The notes: generated by a model from the letters alone, not told the origin. Positions 1-7,828 are shown, counted from the first letter of the stretch. The stretch is 16,411 nt of DNA from an uncultured Lachnospiraceae bacterium (GCA_902803155.1 CADCOU010000068.1:1-16411), one strand, 5' to 3'. Made by a program: numbers and translations.

Positions 1-213
1 GATATTCTGCATGACAGTATCCAGCGAAGAGAGTTCCGAATCGGTAAATGTCCGGACCGAAAGAACCTGCTGGTCCAGCGAATCAGATGTCTGAGCGGAT
101 ATTCTGGAAGACTCGGAATAGACGTAATAAGACATGTAGATGATGAACATCAGTGTCATCATCAGAAAAAGAAAGACCCAGAGAATTGTCCGGAAACTGT
201 GCTTTCTTTTCAT
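1..213 (-). CDS. Membrane sensor histidine kinase, N-terminal part (YesM-like), partial
   Basis: Only the first 71 codons are present; the gene runs off the left edge. The start is ATG at 213, preceded on the minus strand by a good ribosome binding site (AAGGTGGGAG, about 224-231). The product begins with a basic stretch (MKRKHSF), then one hydrophobic helix at about residues 9-32, followed by a polar extracytoplasmic segment rich in Ser, Asp and Gln. This layout is typical of YesM-type sensor kinases, whose helix leads into an outside sensor domain, a second helix, HAMP and a HisKA/HATPase module. None of those downstream domains is visible here, so the kinase call is inferred from the N-terminal style and from its divergent position next to a sugar-binding protein gene, a common arrangement in Clostridia. 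It could be another single-pass membrane sensor. Confidence 0.6.
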   Translation of the reverse strand, partial: MKRKHSFRTILWVFLFLMMTLMFIIYMSYYVYSESSRISAQTSDSLDQQVLSVRTFTDSELSSLDTVMQNI

Positions 214-294
214 CGTATGAGCTCCCACCTTAAAAGCGCCGCGTCATGTGCAGATCCTTAACCGGTAAAAAACAGACATGTCACATGAGCAGTT

Positions 295-328
295 TTGACA
301 TTCATATAGATCCAGACATTTTTATAAT
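295..328 (+). promoter_or_regulatory. Probable promoter for the sugar transporter operon
   Basis: A perfect TATAAT lies at 323-328. The best-spaced -35 is the weak TTCATA at 301-306 (16-base spacer); a perfect TTGACA at 295-300 is present but 22 bases away. A poor or badly spaced -35 fits a promoter that needs an activator. The -10 box overlaps the -10 of the opposing kinase promoter. Confidence 0.4.
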
Positions 329-353
329 AAAAAACAACACAAACTATTGTCAA
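324..353 (-). promoter_or_regulatory. Promoter for the sensor kinase gene
   Basis: On the minus strand TTGACA (353-348) is followed by an 18-base spacer and TATTAT (329-324). This is a near-consensus sigma-A promoter and would leave a leader of about 100 bases before the ATG at 213. Confidence 0.55.
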
Positions 354-413
354 GAAACCCATTGACCCATATCGATTCCAGAGCAAAACTGAACACACAA
401 AAGGAGGAAAATC

Positions 414-1712
414 ATGCTGAATAAACATGAAAAACTGATGAAGGCACTGGCCGTTTCCGTTCTTGCAGGAAGTATGGCCGCAGCGCTTTCCTTTACGGCA
501 GCCGCTGACGAAGATGTCACGATCACCTATATGGCCAGCCAGGACTGGGTCCAGGATGCTGAGATGGAACTTGGTGAAAAATTCACGGAAGAAACCGGCA
601 TCAAGGTCGATTATCAGATCGTGCCCTCTGACCAGTATGAAAGCCTGCTGATGACCAAACTCAACACCGGTGAATGCACCGATCTCTTTGGCGGCCAGAG
701 TTCCCAGTTCAGTATCGTCAACCAGTTCCATGTAGAGGAGAACGCGGTTGACCTGACAGACGAAGAGTGGGCAGAAAACGTAGAACCCGCAGCGGCGTTT
801 GAACTCTCCGTAGACGGAAAGCTGTACGGACAGCCGGTCCAGGATGTCTCCGCAGTATGGGCAGTCGCCTACAACCGCCAGATCTTTGAAGACCTCGGCC
901 TTGAGATCCCGACCGACTACGCCTCCTTCTGTGATGTCTGCGACAAACTGCTTGAGGCGGACATTATCCCGGTTTATGAATGCGTCTCTGACGGATGGCA
1001 TCATGTATGCTGGACCGAGAAAGCCATCGCCGCTACCGAAGCGGATCCTGAATATCCGGACAAGCTCAACAAAAACGAAGCAACCTTTGCAGGCAACGAG
1101 CAGCTGATCACGATGTTCACTGAGCTGAAGGAAATGGTCGACAAAGGATACTTCGGCGACAACTACATGTCCAACCAGTATGCGGATGCCCCGGCAGCCA
1201 TCGCCAGCGGCGAATATGCCATGGTGCTTTACAACCAGGGCCTCGGCGTGGAAGTCAATGCGGTCGATCCGGATTTCCCGGTTGACAACATCGGCTACTT
1301 TGTCAGCCCGCTGTGTGACAACCAGTCCCTGAACGTCAACTACTGCGGACCTTCCCGCTTCATCTATTCCGGTTCCGCAAACATCGATGCGGCAAAGAAG
1401 TATCTGGCATACATGGCTTCCGATGAGAGCCTCGCCTACATGACAGAGAACGTCGGCAAATTCAACCAGCTTCCGTATCTGAACGCCCCGTCCGCTTACT
1501 CTGACGTCATCCAGGAGTTCTATGACAGGTATCCGAACAAGGTCGCCGTTTTCCAGGCATCTGTCAAGTACTACAACCCGGCATGGATGGACATCGGCGC
1601 TGATATGTCCGCAATGTTCCTGGACGAGATGACTCCGGAAGAAGTTCTTGAAGACATCGATAAACTCAGGGCCGAACAGGCTGCAGCAGCATCTGATGAA
1701 TGCTGGAACTGA
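414..1712 (+). CDS. Sugar ABC transporter substrate-binding protein (family 1)
   Basis: This is the extracellular binding protein of a carbohydrate ABC importer, 432 residues, a usual length for solute-binding family 1. The start is supported by AAAGGAGG about 8 bases upstream. Residues 1-31 form a Sec signal peptide: basic start, hydrophobic core at 11-27, and an AAA site before D32. The body has the family signature YGQPV near residue 138, followed by the VAYNRQIFEDLGLEIP segment that corresponds to the YNKDLFKEAGL region of relatives. Unlike most Firmicutes binding proteins it has no lipobox cysteine; the first Cys is residue 88, well inside the mature protein. The sequence LAGS occurs where LAGC would be expected. 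It is the first gene of the operon and is followed by two permeases. Substrate is unknown; an oligosaccharide suited to the GH31 enzyme downstream is the best inference. Confidence 0.93.
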   Translation: MLNKHEKLMKALAVSVLAGSMAAALSFTAAADEDVTITYMASQDWVQDAEMELGEKFTEETGIKVDYQIVPSDQYESLLMTKLNTGECTDLFGGQSSQFSIVNQFHVEENAVDLTDEEWAENVEPAAAFELSVDGKLYGQPVQDVSAVWAVAYNRQIFEDLGLEIPTDYASFCDVCDKLLEADIIPVYECVSDGWHHVCWTEKAIAATEADPEYPDKLNKNEATFAGNEQLITMFTELKEMVDKGYFGDNYMSNQYADAPAAIASGEYAMVLYNQGLGVEVNAVDPDFPVDNIGYFVSPLCDNQSLNVNYCGPSRFIYSGSANIDAAKKYLAYMASDESLAYMTENVGKFNQLPYLNAPSAYSDVIQEFYDRYPNKVAVFQASVKYYNPAWMDIGADMSAMFLDEMTPEEVLEDIDKLRAEQAAAASDECWN

Positions 1713-1762
1713 ACCTGCAGAGCCATAGGCCGCAGCTCTGATTGAAACTCTGACCAAGTCCG

Positions 1763-1800
1763 GAAGCTGCCGTGCGGATCTGCTGCGCGGCAGCTTCTTT
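1763..1800 (+). terminator. Stem-loop between binding-protein and permease genes
   Basis: A 13-base-pair stem (1763-1775 with 1785-1797, including one G-U pair) closes a 9-base loop and is followed by only TTT then mixed bases. It looks like a leaky terminator or 3' mRNA stabiliser. Either role would give more binding protein than permease, as is common in such operons. Confidence 0.55.
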
Positions 1801-1832
1801 CACTCTTCTGCATGCTTACGGGGAATGCTGAC

Positions 1833-2711
1833 ATGAATAAGAATAAAATATATCCCTGGTATTTTATGGCAGGTGCTCTGGTTCTCTATTTCGTACTGTT
1901 CTTTCTTCCGGGCCTGATCGGCGTCGGTTATTCCTTCACCAACTGGTCTGCCTACTCAACGGAACTCAGGTTCGTCGGCCTGGATAATTTCCGGACGGTG
2001 TTCTCCGCGGATGAGAACTATACGAAGATCATTTCCAACACCCTGGTCTTTACCTTCGTCACAACTATCATAAAGAACGCCCTGGGGCTTCTGCTTGCCA
2101 TCCTTCTGACCAAGTCGGTGCGTTTCCTGAACCTGCACAGAGGCATCGTTTTCATGCCTTCCGTGCTCTCCACGCTCATAATCGGCATGCTGTTCAAATC
2201 GATCCTGGACGCAAAGAGCGGACTGCTCAACACATTTCTCCGGTCCTGCGGCCTCGGGTTCCTTGCACAGAAATGGCTGGTGAGCACCGAGTTTGCGTTC
2301 GGCTCCGTCATGGCGGTTGATATCTGGCGGGGTGTCGGATACATCATGACGATCATGATCGCGGGCATCCTCTCGATCTCCACGGATTATTATGAGGCGG
2401 CCGAGATCGACGGTGCCGGCAGTTTCGCAAGATTCCGTTATATCACCTTCCCGCTGATCCTGCCGACGCTGGCCACTACCACAGTCCTGAATATCATTTA
2501 CGGGCTGAAGGTTTTCGACATGGTGTACGCGCTTACAAACGGCGGGCCGGGCAAGGCTACTACCGAAGTGCTCTATACCGCTGTTTTCAAGAAATTCGGA
2601 ACAGGCCAGTACGCGGTCGGTACCGCGCTCTCCTCCGTGATGTTCCTGATCATGCTTTTCGTCGGTTATTTCATGATCCGGCTTATGACCAGAAATGAGG
2701 TGATCGAATGA
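1833..2711 (+). CDS. Sugar ABC transporter permease, MalF type
   Basis: This is one of the two membrane subunits of the importer, 292 residues from the ATG at 1833. That start is chosen because GGGGA sits 8 bases before it; an ATG seven codons earlier (1812) has no ribosome binding site. The protein has about six hydrophobic helices, the first at about residues 12-32, and the YSFTNW motif typical of MalF/UgpA-like permeases. The EAA loop that docks the ATPase is clear at E188-A189-A190, continuing to D193-G194-A195-G196. The stop overlaps the next start, so the two permeases are made together. The partner ATPase is not in the window. Family assignment is secure; substrate is not. Confidence 0.93.
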   Translation: MNKNKIYPWYFMAGALVLYFVLFFLPGLIGVGYSFTNWSAYSTELRFVGLDNFRTVFSADENYTKIISNTLVFTFVTTIIKNALGLLLAILLTKSVRFLNLHRGIVFMPSVLSTLIIGMLFKSILDAKSGLLNTFLRSCGLGFLAQKWLVSTEFAFGSVMAVDIWRGVGYIMTIMIAGILSISTDYYEAAEIDGAGSFARFRYITFPLILPTLATTTVLNIIYGLKVFDMVYALTNGGPGKATTEVLYTAVFKKFGTGQYAVGTALSSVMFLIMLFVGYFMIRLMTRNEVIE

Positions 2712-3538
2712 AGAGCCCGAAAAAAGTCGCAGGCAGCATATTCCGCAACGTGATCGCCTGGATGTTTTCCATCCCGTGCCTGATCCCTCCGCTGCTGATC
2801 CTCGTAAATTCCCTGAAGACGAAGCAGGCTGCCGCCGCCATGGATCTGAAACTGCCTTCCTTCCCGATCCCGTGGGACAATTTCTCCGTCGTCATCGAGA
2901 AAGGAAAACTCGCACAGTCATTCCTGAACAGCACCGTTTATTCCGTGGGGAGCGTTATTCTCTGCATCTTCTTCGCATCCACCGCGGCTTATGTGATGTC
3001 GCGCAACCAGAGGCGTCTCAACCAGTTCCTGTATATGTTCCTTATCCTCGGGATCACGCTTCCGATCAACTATGTGGCCCTGAGCAAGGTGCTCATCACC
3101 CTGCATCTCAATAACACGAGGGGCGGCATCATCCTGCTGTACACTGCCATGCAGCTGCCCTTTATGACCTTCCTGATCCACGGTTTCGTGGCAAAGGTCC
3201 CGACGGAGCTGGACGAGGCGGCTGTCATCGACGGATGCGGACCGGTGAAACTGTTCTTCCTGGTCGTGCTCCCGCTTCTCAAGCCTGCGGTTACGACTGC
3301 TGCCGTGTTGACATTCCTGAATACATGGAATGAATTTACCGCTCCGCTGTATTTCCTGAATAACAGTACGAAATGGCCGATGACCCTGTCCGTATATAAC
3401 TTCTTCGGAATGTACTTCAAGGACTGGAACCTGGTCTGTGCGGACATCCTGCTCACCTCACTCCCGGTCATCCTGGTCTATCTGTTCGGACAGAGGTACA
3501 TCGTCTCCGGTATGACCACCGGTGCGGTGAAGGGATAA
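2708..3538 (+). CDS. Sugar ABC transporter permease, MalG type
   Basis: This is the second membrane subunit, 276 residues. Its ATG overlaps the TGA of the preceding permease as ATGA, indicating translational coupling. The sequence shows an N-terminal helix ending near PPLLILVNSLKT, further helices, and the EAA docking motif at D169-E170-A171-A172 leading to D176-G177, followed by FFLVVLPLLKP, all typical of MalG/LacG-like subunits. The C-terminus ends in a short polar VSGMTTGAVKG, as in many relatives. It should pair with the upstream permease to form the channel. It lies 31 bases before the glycosidase gene, which suggests one transcript. Confidence 0.93.
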   Translation: MKSPKKVAGSIFRNVIAWMFSIPCLIPPLLILVNSLKTKQAAAAMDLKLPSFPIPWDNFSVVIEKGKLAQSFLNSTVYSVGSVILCIFFASTAAYVMSRNQRRLNQFLYMFLILGITLPINYVALSKVLITLHLNNTRGGIILLYTAMQLPFMTFLIHGFVAKVPTELDEAAVIDGCGPVKLFFLVVLPLLKPAVTTAAVLTFLNTWNEFTAPLYFLNNSTKWPMTLSVYNFFGMYFKDWNLVCADILLTSLPVILVYLFGQRYIVSGMTTGAVKG

Positions 3539-3569
3539 ACCGGGTCTGAAGGACTGAAAGGATACAGCT

Positions 3570-5822
3570 ATGAAGAGTTCGATCATTCACATCTCCACTT
3601 CCGCGACCAGTGTGCTCTATGAGGGAATCGGTGAAGATACATTCGAACAGGTATTTACCTATAACGGGAAAATCGTCCTGACGCAGGTCCGGGTTTCGCT
3701 GACGCAAAAAGAAGTGTTCCGGACGGTTCCCGGGGAGCGTTTCGTGAAAAAGGCAACCGCCAACGGCGAGGTGACCCTGATCGAATCCGACCGCAAAGAG
3801 TTTGAGCGTTATTCCTGCTCGGGCGTACTGGAATTCCGGATCGGTCCGGATGAACTGCTGCTTGGCCTCGGTCAGTATGAGGACGGTTTCTATGATTACC
3901 GCGGCAGGACTGAGTATCTCTACCAGTCGAACATGCGCATTGCCATCCCGTTTCTGATCACCACAGGCCACTACGCGATCTGGATCGATTCCGAGAGTGA
4001 CATGATCTTCTCGGAAAAAGACGGCATCATCCGCTTTGAGATCGATACGCTCTCTTCTCTTTCCTATACCGTCTTCACCGGTGATACGCTGGATGAGCTG
4101 ATCATGCAGTTCCAGCAGCAGACCGGCATTGCTTCCATGCTGCCCCGGTGGGCATTCGGATACATCCAGAGCAGAGAACGGTATCAGACCTCCGAAGAAA
4201 TCCTGCAGACCGCTGAACAGTTCCGGAAACGGAAGATCCCTGTCAGCTGCATCGTGCAGGACTGGTATTCCTGGCGGGAAGGCCTGTGGGGTGAGAAGAC
4301 CTTTGACCCCGGCCGGTATCCGGACCCGAAGCAGATGGTTGACACCCTCCATGCCTCCGGTATCCGTTTCATGGTTTCCGTCTGGCCGAACATGAGTCCG
4401 GAAAGCAGCGACTATAAAAAGTTTGCAGATCGAAAGCTCCTGCTGCCCAATTCCAACGTATACGATGCATATTCGCCGGAAGCCGGCACTCTCTACTTTG
4501 AACAATGTCAGCGGCAGATCCTTTCCTCCGGAGCAGATGCGCTGTGGTGCGACAACGCCGAGCCGTTTTCTGACGCCGACTGGAGCGGTGCCGTCAAAAA
4601 GAGTGAGCGGGACCGTTTTGACTGTGTCGTCGAACTCTCCAAAAAGTCGATCGTCTGGGAAAACCTGAATTCATATGGCGCTTACCACGCCAGGAATATC
4701 TACGAGAACTGGCGCCGGGCTTATCCGGAGAAAAGGGTCGTCAACCTGATACGCTCCGGCTATACCGAGAGCCGCAGGTGCGGAACAATCCTCTGGTCGG
4801 GAGATATTACCGCAAAATGGACGACCATGCGGAATCAGCTTACCGAAGGACTGAAGATGGGGCTGAGCGGACATCCTTACTGGACATTCGATATCGGCGG
4901 TTTCTTTGTCGTGAAGGACAAATATGAGAACAGAGGCTGCTGCAATACCTCTGCGGAGCCTCTCTGGTTCTGGGACGGCGACTACAATGACGGCGTACAG
5001 GATCAGGGTTACTGCGAGCTCTACACCAGGTGGCTTCAGTTCGGCACCTTCCTGCCGGTCTTCCGCTCCCACGGAACGGATACCCCGCGGGAACCCTGGC
5101 AGTTTGAGAAAGAAACGGAATCGGATGCCGAAAGAAATGTCAGTCCTGATTATTATGACATCATCTGCAGATATATCCGCCTTCGTTACCGCCTGATGCC
5201 CTATATCTATTCGCTGGCAGCCATGGCCCATTTCGACAGTTTTATCATGATGCGCTCACTTGCCTTTGATTTCCCGGAGGATCCTCAGGCAGTCGGGCGA
5301 AGCGATGAGTATATGTTCGGGCCTGCCCTCCTGATCGCGCCTGTCTTTTCGCCGATGTACTTCAAAAGCGAAAGCCGGCCGCTTTCAGATGTGCCGAAAA
5401 CCCGGGAAGTCTATCTTCCCCGCGGAGCGAAATGGTATGACTTCTGGACTGAGGAAGTATTCGAAGGCGGGCAGACAGTCACCGCTGTCGCTCCTCTCGA
5501 CCGTATACCGGTGTTCGTCAGGGCCGGCAGCATCCTGCCGATGCTCTGTGAAGACAAAATATCGGGGGCCTGGCTGAACAGAGAAGAGAACAGAGCCATG
5601 GATGAAATAGACGAAATCCGCGTATACACCGGCGCGGACGGTCATTTCACCTATTATTGCGACGACGGCGACGGATACGGATATAAGGAGGGGGAATACT
5701 GCCGTGTCCAGATGCAGTACAGCGACCGTGACCGGACTCTCCAGATGCAGGACAAGCAAGGAAAAATGAAAGAGCCGAATGTAAGAAACATCCGGCTCAT
5801 CGATGCAATGAAAAAAAGCTGA
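3570..5822 (+). CDS. GH31 alpha-glycosidase, probably alpha-xylosidase-like
   Basis: This is a cytoplasmic retaining alpha-glycosidase of 750 residues with no signal peptide. The N-terminal beta-sandwich covers about residues 1-190, then the (beta/alpha)8 barrel and C-terminal beta domains. The catalytic nucleophile is D328 in ALWCDNAEP, with E331 conserved as in the WxDxxEP group. The acid/base is D412 in WSGDI. FRSHGTDTPREPW (R499, H501) closes the active site and is the form found in Xyl31-type alpha-xylosidases, so xylose-releasing activity is my first choice; alpha-glucosidase is the alternative. An AAAGGA ribosome binding site precedes the ATG. The last gene of the transporter operon, it should cleave the imported oligosaccharide. 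Its final 17 codons or so also carry the terminator of the facing dehydratase gene. Confidence 0.93.
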   Translation: MKSSIIHISTSATSVLYEGIGEDTFEQVFTYNGKIVLTQVRVSLTQKEVFRTVPGERFVKKATANGEVTLIESDRKEFERYSCSGVLEFRIGPDELLLGLGQYEDGFYDYRGRTEYLYQSNMRIAIPFLITTGHYAIWIDSESDMIFSEKDGIIRFEIDTLSSLSYTVFTGDTLDELIMQFQQQTGIASMLPRWAFGYIQSRERYQTSEEILQTAEQFRKRKIPVSCIVQDWYSWREGLWGEKTFDPGRYPDPKQMVDTLHASGIRFMVSVWPNMSPESSDYKKFADRKLLLPNSNVYDAYSPEAGTLYFEQCQRQILSSGADALWCDNAEPFSDADWSGAVKKSERDRFDCVVELSKKSIVWENLNSYGAYHARNIYENWRRAYPEKRVVNLIRSGYTESRRCGTILWSGDITAKWTTMRNQLTEGLKMGLSGHPYWTFDIGGFFVVKDKYENRGCCNTSAEPLWFWDGDYNDGVQDQGYCELYTRWLQFGTFLPVFRSHGTDTPREPWQFEKETESDAERNVSPDYYDIICRYIRLRYRLMPYIYSLAAMAHFDSFIMMRSLAFDFPEDPQAVGRSDEYMFGPALLIAPVFSPMYFKSESRPLSDVPKTREVYLPRGAKWYDFWTEEVFEGGQTVTAVAPLDRIPVFVRAGSILPMLCEDKISGAWLNREENRAMDEIDEIRVYTGADGHFTYYCDDGDGYGYKEGEYCRVQMQYSDRDRTLQMQDKQGKMKEPNVRNIRLIDAMKKS
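5755..5798 (-). terminator. Terminator of the dehydratase gene, inside the GH31 coding end
   Basis: Read on the minus strand, an 11-pair stem (5798-5788 with 5782-5772) closes a 5-base loop and is followed by TTTCATTTTTCC. One pair is G-U on this strand but would be A-C on the plus strand, so the hairpin is made for minus-strand RNA. It sits about 50 bases after the dehydratase stop. Confidence 0.75.
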
Positions 5823-5847
5823 AAGCATTCACCTGTATTATCAGACG

Positions 5848-7536
5848 TTATGGCCGGGTACGAAGAACCGCTCCGTCGGCCGCAGAACCAACCAGGGCAC
5901 TGTAACGCGCCAGGTACCCGGTGTGCCTGCCGTGATCATGCGGCAGAAGGGATGCGCGCCTGCGCTCCAGTTCTTCGTCGGAGACATGGACTGTGAGGCT
6001 GCCCGCCGGAATATCAATGGTGACCCGGTCCCCGTCTCTCACGAGTGCGATAGGTCCTCCTGCTGCCGCCTCGGGGGAGACGTGTCCGACGAAGCAGCCG
6101 TTGTTCGTGCCGGAGAACCGGCCGTCCGTCACAACTGCTGTCGTCAGTGCCTTTCCCTGTCCGTAGAGCTTCTTCATGATGCGGACCATCTCCCGCATGC
6201 CCGGTCCGCCGGCCGGGCCTTCATACCGCACGATCAGGACCGTTCCGTCCGGGATCCTGTGCTCCTCAACGGCTCTGGTCGCTTCGTCTTCCGAATCAAA
6301 GCAGAGTGCTGTTCCGGAGAATGTCTGCATGGAGGGATGGATCGCCGTCGGTTTCGTGATCCCGCCTTCCGGAGCAAGATTCCCTTTCACCACCGCAAGG
6401 CTCCCGCTCTCGTGGAACGGATTCTCCAGTGAGTGGATGATCTCATTTTCCACTGCCGGAACCGTGGAGAGAACCTGCTCCATGGTCTGTCCGGTACAGG
6501 AAAGCGCATCCCCATGCAGCAGAGGCAGCAGGTGTTTCATGACAGGAGGGACGCCTCCGGCTTCATAGAAGTCCGGCACATTCTTCGGCCCGTTCGGGTA
6601 GATATTTGCGATATGCGGCGTTCCCCGTCCGATCCGGTCGATGTCATCGACGGAGAAGGACAGGCCTGCTTCCCCTGCTATGGCCGGGAAGTGAAGCGCC
6701 ATATTGGTGGATCCGCCGATCGCCATCCCCAGGCGGAGCGCATTTTCAAGACCTTTCCGGCTTATGATCTTCCTGGCATTCAGCCCCTCTTCCACCATGG
6801 CAACGATACGGCGTCCGGATTCTTCCGCGCTTCTGAGCCGCTCTGCGTATACGGCCGGTATCATGGAACTTCCCGGAAGCATCATGCCCATCGCCTCCGT
6901 CACGGCGCACATCGTATTTGCCGTGCCCAGGAAGGAGCAGGAACCGCAGGTAGGATTGGAACGATTCTCCAGTTCGTCATACTGTGTCTGCGTGATCCTG
7001 CCGTCCCGAAGCATCGCAAGAGCTTCCACCATGCTGGAGTTGTCGGAGGCACGGCCGTCAAACTGCATGCCGCCGAGGGCCGGCCCGGCGTTGATCAGGA
7101 TTGCGGGAAGATCCAGACGGGCAGCGGCCATCAGCAGTCCCGGAATGTTCTTGTCGCAGGATCCGAGCAGGACGATCCCGTCAAAATGCTGCAGTTCGGC
7201 AATGCTTTCCACGGAATCCGCCAGCAGTTCCCTCGAGGGGAGGATGTAATGCATGCCGGTATTGCCGCATCCGACCCCGTCGCAGGGACCGATCACGCCG
7301 ATATCCACGGGATTCCCTCCCGCCTGCAGGATCCCCCTGTGTGCGTATTCCGCCACCTGTTTCAGGCTGAAATTGCCCGGATTGCCGCTGTTATAGGTGT
7401 TGAACACGCCGATCTGCGGTCGGTCCAGATCATAGTCGGAATAACCCATTCCCTTAAACAGGGCCCTCACGCTGGACCACTCAGGCTTCTGCAGGACATC
7501 TCTGCTCTTCAGGTGCGCAAGTTGCTCTTCTTTCAT
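5848..7536 (-). CDS. ilvD: IlvD/Edd family dehydratase (dihydroxy-acid dehydratase-like)
   Basis: This is an iron-sulfur dehydratase of 562 residues. In the classical role it converts 2,3-dihydroxy-isovalerate to the keto acid in branched-chain amino acid synthesis. I chose the ATG at 7536 (MKEEQLAH), with GGGAAAGG about 12 bases upstream; ATG 7548 is an alternative, and longer forms exceed the family length and overlap small genes. Visible motifs are PCDG at 84-87, GMHYILPSRE at 94-103, the cluster and metal motif SCDK at 126-129 (C127, K129), and CGSCSFLGTANTM with C200. The first cluster position has PGN (G54) rather than PCN, resembling the E. coli form. The DGVGCGNTGM stretch departs from the usual DGIAMGHEGM, so a sugar-acid dehydratase is a real alternative, also given the sugar locus next door. 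No other ilv genes are nearby. Confidence 0.82.
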   Translation of the reverse strand: MKEEQLAHLKSRDVLQKPEWSSVRALFKGMGYSDYDLDRPQIGVFNTYNSGNPGNFSLKQVAEYAHRGILQAGGNPVDIGVIGPCDGVGCGNTGMHYILPSRELLADSVESIAELQHFDGIVLLGSCDKNIPGLLMAAARLDLPAILINAGPALGGMQFDGRASDNSSMVEALAMLRDGRITQTQYDELENRSNPTCGSCSFLGTANTMCAVTEAMGMMLPGSSMIPAVYAERLRSAEESGRRIVAMVEEGLNARKIISRKGLENALRLGMAIGGSTNMALHFPAIAGEAGLSFSVDDIDRIGRGTPHIANIYPNGPKNVPDFYEAGGVPPVMKHLLPLLHGDALSCTGQTMEQVLSTVPAVENEIIHSLENPFHESGSLAVVKGNLAPEGGITKPTAIHPSMQTFSGTALCFDSEDEATRAVEEHRIPDGTVLIVRYEGPAGGPGMREMVRIMKKLYGQGKALTTAVVTDGRFSGTNNGCFVGHVSPEAAAGGPIALVRDGDRVTIDIPAGSLTVHVSDEELERRRASLLPHDHGRHTGYLARYSALVGSAADGAVLRTRP

Positions 7537-7580
7537 AGTCTGAAACATCCTTTCCCGGAGCATTACTATCCGATGTGTTT

Positions 7581-7649
7581 TCAGCGTCCTGCTCTCTTTC
7601 GCCTGCACGCGCGGATGATAAGAATGACCGCAAGCACAGCCGCGATCAC
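7581..7649 (-). CDS. Possible 22-residue single-helix membrane peptide
   Basis: A GTG at 7649 overlaps the TGA stop of the lipoprotein gene (GTGA) and opens a 22-codon frame: MIAAVLAVILIIRACRRKRAGR, if GTG is read as Met. It is one hydrophobic helix of about 12 residues followed by a strongly basic tail, a typical N-out/C-in mini-protein shape. There is no ribosome binding site of its own, so translation would rely on coupling. It is followed 44 bases later by the dehydratase start. A chance frame is possible because the region is alanine-codon rich; no family is recognised. Confidence 0.25.
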   Translation of the reverse strand: MIAAVLAVILIIRACRRKRAGR

Positions 7650-7828
7650 GGCAGCGGCTGCCAGTCATACTCTCCGGTGATGATCCTGTTTTCTCCATAC
7701 TGCACCAGAACCCGTTCCTTCATCGCGTTATCCGTACCGGCCCGGACGCAGCCTGAAAACAGTAGTGTGAAAATGAGCACGGATATAACCGGCAGATGAA
7801 GCCGCTGTATTATTAACCAGACACGCAT
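7646..7828 (-). CDS. Small lipoprotein, 60 residues, unknown function
   Basis: The start at ATG 7828 is supported by GGAAGGG seven bases upstream. The product has a basic N-terminus, a hydrophobic core at about residues 12-24 and a good lipobox FSGC, with C27 as the lipidated residue, leaving a 34-residue mature peptide that ends in EYDWQPLP. An in-frame ATG 15 codons earlier lacks a better ribosome binding site. It is divergent from the PepSY gene and lies upstream of the dehydratase on the same strand with no obvious terminator between them, so they may share a transcript. I do not recognise the family. A short size and no conserved domain mean function cannot be assigned. Confidence 0.5.
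   Translation of the reverse strand: MRVWLIIQRLHLPVISVLIFTLLFSGCVRAGTDNAMKERVLVQYGENRIITGEYDWQPLP

Noticed and set aside
258..1757. Long minus-strand open frame of 499 codons opposite the sugar-binding protein gene
   Set aside because: The plus-strand gene has a clear ribosome binding site, signal peptide and family motifs. The antisense product has no recognisable domain and reflects codon bias.
1812..1832. Earlier ATG for the MalF-type permease
   Set aside because: No ribosome binding site precedes it, while GGGGA sits correctly before the ATG at 1833.
3468..4505. Minus-strand open frame of 345 codons opposite permease and GH31
   Set aside because: It crosses two certain genes, has no ribosome binding site and its translation has no family features.
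6433..7680. Plus-strand open frame of 415 codons opposite the dehydratase
   Set aside because: The product is His/Arg-rich and low-complexity, as expected of an antisense shadow; the dehydratase motifs are unambiguous.
7537..7698. N-terminal extension of the dehydratase to an ATG at 7698
   Set aside because: It would add 54 Cys/Arg/His-rich residues not seen in the family and would overlap the lipoprotein gene; the site near 7548-7560 supports a start at 7536 or 7548.
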